Shown here in pieces: positions 6,354-6,934 of a DNA stretch of 6,934 nucleotides. The translations under genes and the position numbers were made by a program. Source of the stretch: Deltaproteobacteria bacterium (lineage in GTDB: Bacteria; Desulfobacterota; DSM-4660; Desulfatiglandales; Desulfatiglandaceae); NCBI GenBank assembly GCA_021159825.1, contig JAGHDR010000065.1:1-6934 (forward strand), written 5' to 3'. Position 1 is the first letter of the stretch. Each line of letters opens with the position of its first letter. Under the pieces are notes generated by a model. It made no database searches. It had not been told where the DNA came from and worked only from the letters and a program-made list of their open reading frames with translations.

Positions 6354-6821
6354 TTGCTGCACATATTTGTCGATGCTGATGCGTGCCCGGTCAAACAGGA
6401 GGTGTACCGCGTTGCAAGTCGATGTGGCCTTGATGTCACATTGGTGGCCAACTCCCGGATGCGTGTTCCTAATGAACCATGGATTGCCCTCGAAGTTGTA
6501 AAGAACGATCCCGACGCGGCCGATGATTGGATTGTCGAACACGTGCAAGATTACGACATCGTGGTCACTGCCGACATTCCCCTTGCGAACCGGTGTCTTA
6601 AGAAAAGCGCCCGCGTCATCGGCACAACCGGGAAACCGTTTACGGAAGACAACATCGGCCACTCCGTAGCAACCCGAGACCTGTTGTCGAAACTTCGGGA
6701 CGCAGGGGAGATGACGGGCGGGCCACCGCCCTTAAAGAAGCGTGACCGATCACGTCTTCTTCAACAGCTCGACGAAGTGATTCAATCAATCCGTCGTCAA
6801 CACCCCTCAAATTCCACCTAA
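6354..6821 (+). CDS. UPF0178 / DUF188 family protein (YaiI/YqxD-like)
   Basis: This 155-residue cytoplasmic protein is recognised from the family's pattern: FVDADACPVK at 5-14, VANS at 31-34, DIVVTADIPLA at 68-78, and GGPPP at 122-126 before a basic, helical C terminus. The length matches the family. The acidic residues D7, D9, D68 and D74 resemble the metal-site layout of PIN/NYN-type nucleases. A nuclease role is only an inference, since the biochemical function of the family is not settled. The gene starts 44 nt after the broken regulator and is probably independent of the metF operon, given the terminator in between; no clear promoter of its own was found. It is intact, with no sign of disruption. 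Confidence 0.92.
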   Translation: MLHIFVDADACPVKQEVYRVASRCGLDVTLVANSRMRVPNEPWIALEVVKNDPDAADDWIVEHVQDYDIVVTADIPLANRCLKKSARVIGTTGKPFTEDNIGHSVATRDLLSKLRDAGEMTGGPPPLKKRDRSRLLQQLDEVIQSIRRQHPSNST

Positions 6822-6934
6822 AAACGCGCTCGCGCCGATGGGTAATTTTGTAACATTTGGGGTATTCTTACCCAGAGTTATCATTTCCTTAGTTTATCAA
6901 GCACTTACGACAAGTCATTCCCATTTTATGCGAC
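6822..6934. other. Non-coding tail with a small hairpin
   Basis: No gene is visible. GGGTA at 6860-6864 pairs with TACCC at 6869-6873 around a TTCT loop, and GGGTAA at 6840-6845 can alternatively pair with TTACCC at 6868-6873. No T-run follows, so it is at best a weak terminator for the UPF0178 gene. Confidence 0.4.

Overview
The window looks like a chromosomal segment of a strictly anaerobic, sulfate-reducing member of the Desulfobacterota (Desulfobacterales-like). The evidence is a compact operon encoding a duplicated HdrA flavoprotein, an MvhD-type electron-transfer subunit and a two-subunit methylenetetrahydrofolate (methylene-THF) reductase (MetV and MetF). This is the kind of gene set used by organisms that run the methyl branch of the Wood-Ljungdahl pathway. 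The taxonomic guess rests on gene content and the style of the interspersed repeats, not on a database match.

Layout. Positions 1-126 are the right-hand part of a repeat element (element A) that starts outside the window. Positions 163-326 are a different, almost perfectly palindromic 164-bp foldback element (element B). Positions 327-586 are the leader of the operon and carry two tandem copies of a TCGGAYCATAATTTTT motif. The operon is hdrA (587-3325), mvhD (3405-3824), metV (3843-4511) and metF (4508-5440), all on the plus strand with good ribosome binding sites. The gaps shrink from 79 nt to 18 nt to a 4-nt overlap, and a clear intrinsic terminator closes it at 5466-5510.

Downstream, 5595-6309 is the wreck of a sigma-54-dependent transcriptional activator. 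It has lost its 5' part and is split by a second copy of element A (5828-6053). The window ends with an intact UPF0178/DUF188 gene with a TTG start (6354-6821) and a short non-coding tail.

How the genes work together (inference from known families). MetF carries the FAD and methylene-THF site. MetV, rich in cysteine, relays electrons by iron-sulfur clusters. MvhD passes electrons to HdrA, whose FADs and clusters could split or merge electron flow between NAD(P) or ferredoxin and another partner. The set resembles the MetVF-HdrABC-MvhD assembly described in Moorella, but hdrB and hdrC are absent here and HdrA is internally duplicated. No phage, CRISPR, tRNA or rRNA features were seen.
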